A DNA stretch of 64,000 nt, taken from NCBI RefSeq assembly GCF_036884845.1, contig NZ_CP145732.1:3658001-3722000 (forward strand), given 5' to 3'. The position numbers and the translations under genes are program-made. Positions within the stretch are counted from its first letter, which is position 1; the number at the start of each line of letters is the position of its first letter. Under the pieces are notes generated by a model. The model did no database searches, had not been told where the DNA came from, and was given only the letters and a program-made list of their open reading frames with translations. The DNA is from Pseudomonas sp. MAG733B (GTDB lineage Bacteria; Pseudomonadota; Gammaproteobacteria; Pseudomonadales; Pseudomonadaceae). Shown here in pieces: positions 62,211-64,000 of the stretch.

Positions 62211-63137
62211 TCAGGCTTTGTCTGTCAGGTTTTTGCCGATCATCCGCACCAGCACGATGGCCGCGACGTTGGCGATCACCACCGCAATCAAACCCCCGGC
62301 GGACGCCATGCCCACGTCGAACTGCACCAGCGCCTGGTTGTAGATCAGGTAGGCAAGGTTGGTCGAGGCGTAGCCGGGGCCGCCGTTGGTGGTGGTGAAG
62401 ATTTCGGCGAACACCGAGAGCAGGAAGATGGTTTCAATCATCACCACCACCGCAATCGGTCGCGCCAGGTGCGGCAGGGTCAGGTGCCAGAAAATTGCGA
62501 TCGGCCCGGCACCGTCGAGGCGTGCGGCTTCTTTCTGTTCCTGGTCGAGGGACTGCATGGCGGTCATCAGGATCAGGATCGCGAAGGGCAGCCATTGCCA
62601 CGAAACAATGATGATGATCGACAGCAGCGGGTAGTGCGCCAGCCAGTCCACCGGTTGCGCGCCGAACAGTTTCCAGACGTAGGCGAGGATCCCCGACACC
62701 GGATGAAAAATCAGGTTCTTCCAGATCAACGCGCCGACCGTGGGCATGATGAAGAACGGCGAGATCAGCATGACCCGCACGATGCCGCGACCGAAAAACT
62801 CACTGGCCTCCAGCAAGGCACTGATCAGCACACCGAACACCACGCTGATCAACAGCACGCTGCCCACCAGCAACAGGGTGTTGGAGGCACCGGGCAGGAA
62901 GCCGGAGTCTGTGAGGAAGTAGGTGAAGTTTTCCAGACCGATGAATTCGTTCTCGCCGGGATTGAGCAAGTTGTAGCGAATGGTCGAGAAGTAGACGGTC
63001 ATCCCCAGCGGCACGATCATCCACAACAGCAGCAATGCCACCGAAGGGCTGACCAGAAACCAGCCAGGATTGGTCAACCGGCTTTTACGCAGCGGTTGAG
63101 GGATTTCCATGTGAGCTTTGGCAGTTGAAGTATTCAT
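62211..63137 (-). CDS. mtlF: MtlF, polyol ABC transporter permease
   Basis: A 308-residue inner-membrane permease of the MalF type, six transmembrane helices, EAA-like loop KEAARLDGAGPIAIFWHLTLP. The ATG at 63137 (MNTSTAKAHMEIPQP) is preferred over the longer frame to 63224, which runs into REP DNA. Confidence 0.94.
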   Translation of the reverse strand: MNTSTAKAHMEIPQPLRKSRLTNPGWFLVSPSVALLLLWMIVPLGMTVYFSTIRYNLLNPGENEFIGLENFTYFLTDSGFLPGASNTLLLVGSVLLISVVFGVLISALLEASEFFGRGIVRVMLISPFFIMPTVGALIWKNLIFHPVSGILAYVWKLFGAQPVDWLAHYPLLSIIIIVSWQWLPFAILILMTAMQSLDQEQKEAARLDGAGPIAIFWHLTLPHLARPIAVVVMIETIFLLSVFAEIFTTTNGGPGYASTNLAYLIYNQALVQFDVGMASAGGLIAVVIANVAAIVLVRMIGKNLTDKA

Positions 63138-63170
63138 GGTGATCACTAGCTCATTTATCAGCGAGTTACT

Positions 63171-63303
63171 TGTGGCGAGGGAGCTTGCTCCCGCTCGGCT
63201 GCGAAGCAGTCGTAAACCCGGCAAATGCGGTCTGTCAGAAAAGACTCAGTTGCAGGGATTGAGGCCGCTACGCGGCCCAGCGGGAGCAAGCTCCCTCGCC
63301 ACA
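63171..63303. repeat. Inverted repeat element in mtl operon (mtlE/mtlF gap), GTGGCGAGGGAGCTTGCTCCC type
   Basis: Inverted copies of TGTGGCGAGGGAGCTTGCTC and its complement flank a spacer of about 90 bases. It lies in the 184-base mtlE-mtlF gap and may protect the mtlE transcript 3' end. Confidence 0.9.
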
Positions 63304-63321
63304 AAAATGAGTCTTTACGCG

Positions 63322-64000
63322 TTATTTGGGATAACCGGCGCGCTTCATCTCTCGCTCAGTGGTTTGCTGCGCCGCGGCCAGCGCCTGGTCAACCGTGGTC
63401 TGGCCGATCAGCGCCGCAGAGAAGGATTTGCCGACCTGGGTGCCAATGCCCTGAAACTCAGGGATGGTCACCAGTTGAATGCCGATGTACGGCACCGGTT
63501 TGGCGCTCGGCTTGCTCGGATCGGCAGCCTTGAGCGATTCCAGCGTGACCTTGGCGAACGGCGCGGCGCTCATGTACGCCTCGCTATAGGTCGAGGCCCG
63601 GGTGCCTGGCGGCACGTTGGCGATGCCGTCAGTTTTGGCGACCAATTCGCCGTATTCCTTGGACGTGGCCCAGGCGCTGAAGGTCTTCGCTGCGTCTTTG
63701 GCCTTGGAACTGGTCGGGATCGCCAGTGCCCAGGAATACAACCAGGCCGAACCTTTGTCGGTGACTTCATGGGGCGCGTAGGTGAAGCCGACGTGGTCGC
63801 TGACTTTGCTCTGGGTCTTGTCGGTGACGAACGAACCGGCGACGCTGGCATCGACCCAGATTGCGCATTTGCCGCTGTTGAATAGCGCCAGGTTTTCGTT
63901 GAAACCGTTGCTCGACGCGCCCGGTGGGCCGGATTTTTTCATGGTGTCGACGTAGAAGTTCAGCGCGTTTTTCCACTCGGGACCATTGAATTCAGGCTGC
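63322..64000 (-). CDS. mtlE: MtlE, polyol-binding periplasmic protein (partial, runs off right edge)
   Basis: About 226 C-terminal codons of a sugar-binding protein (family 1 extracellular solute-binding). The frame stays open to the right edge (...QPEFNGPEWKNALNFYVDTM), so the N-terminus and signal peptide lie outside. Features include FNENLALFNSGKCAIWVDASVAGSFV and a C-terminal EREMKRAGYPK. By position it is MtlE of the mtlEFGKDYZ operon, whose regulator mtlR would lie beyond the edge. Confidence 0.92.
   Translation of the reverse strand, partial: QPEFNGPEWKNALNFYVDTMKKSGPPGASSNGFNENLALFNSGKCAIWVDASVAGSFVTDKTQSKVSDHVGFTYAPHEVTDKGSAWLYSWALAIPTSSKAKDAAKTFSAWATSKEYGELVAKTDGIANVPPGTRASTYSEAYMSAAPFAKVTLESLKAADPSKPSAKPVPYIGIQLVTIPEFQGIGTQVGKSFSAALIGQTTVDQALAAAQQTTEREMKRAGYPK

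Overview
This window looks like chromosomal DNA of a Pseudomonas from the P. fluorescens group. It has high GC, dense coding and many short inverted repeats of the REP/BIME type typical of that group. It also carries marker loci: the functional-amyloid operon fapABCDEF, the polyol operon mtlEFGKDYZ, an LpxO-like lipid A hydroxylase, a Ku gene and several Pseudomonas-specific small DUF families. I see no tRNA, rRNA, insertion sequence, prophage or CRISPR array. All calls come from reading the sequence; no database search was run.

Layout. 1-1766 (minus) is the start of a very large protein, toxin-like at its N-terminus, cut by the left edge. 1986-5.8 kb holds a DpkA-type reductase, small stress-type proteins and a LysR/nitrilase divergent pair. 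5.9-11.2 kb holds a lipoprotein, an NCS2 nucleobase permease and a LysR regulator diverging from a polyamine-type binding protein plus agmatinase. 11.3-16.3 kb holds an aldo/keto reductase facing a WYL regulator, a SnoaL-like protein, a ZapE-type ATPase, DinB and GNAT proteins. 16.4-21 kb holds a Fur-box TonB receptor, a CptA-type phosphoethanolamine transferase and a 58-residue coiled-coil protein. 21.2-24.6 kb is a translationally coupled gnd-zwf-HAD operon. 24.7-28.1 kb holds NhaB, a delta-60 repeat protein and a small protein.

28.4-35.2 kb is the amyloid island. An atypical sigma-54 activator is convergent with fapABCDEF. The operon has a good sigma-54 promoter, a cluster of TGTYTCA motifs upstream and an intrinsic terminator between fapC and fapD. 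35.2-49.9 kb holds a PnuC/NadR-like NAD-salvage pair, a chemoreceptor, UppP, a LysR/azoreductase pair, a hydrolase, an MFS transporter, YbiT, LpxO, Ku and a PQQ sugar dehydrogenase. 50-53.7 kb holds a divergent pair, a GNAT+C39 peptidase fusion and an ATP-grasp RimK-like ligase, followed by a CorA-like transporter. 53.7-55.8 kb holds a short threonine dehydratase behind what reads as a complete transcription attenuator, then two small DUF proteins. 56-64 kb is the mtl operon, cut by the right edge in mtlE.

The points I would follow first are: (1) the putative attenuator of the short IlvA, whose leader peptide may be translated from a leaderless transcript; (2) the sigma-54/UAS architecture of the fap operon; (3) the ATP-grasp/GNAT-C39 module, whose product is unknown; (4) the large toxin-like protein at the left edge.
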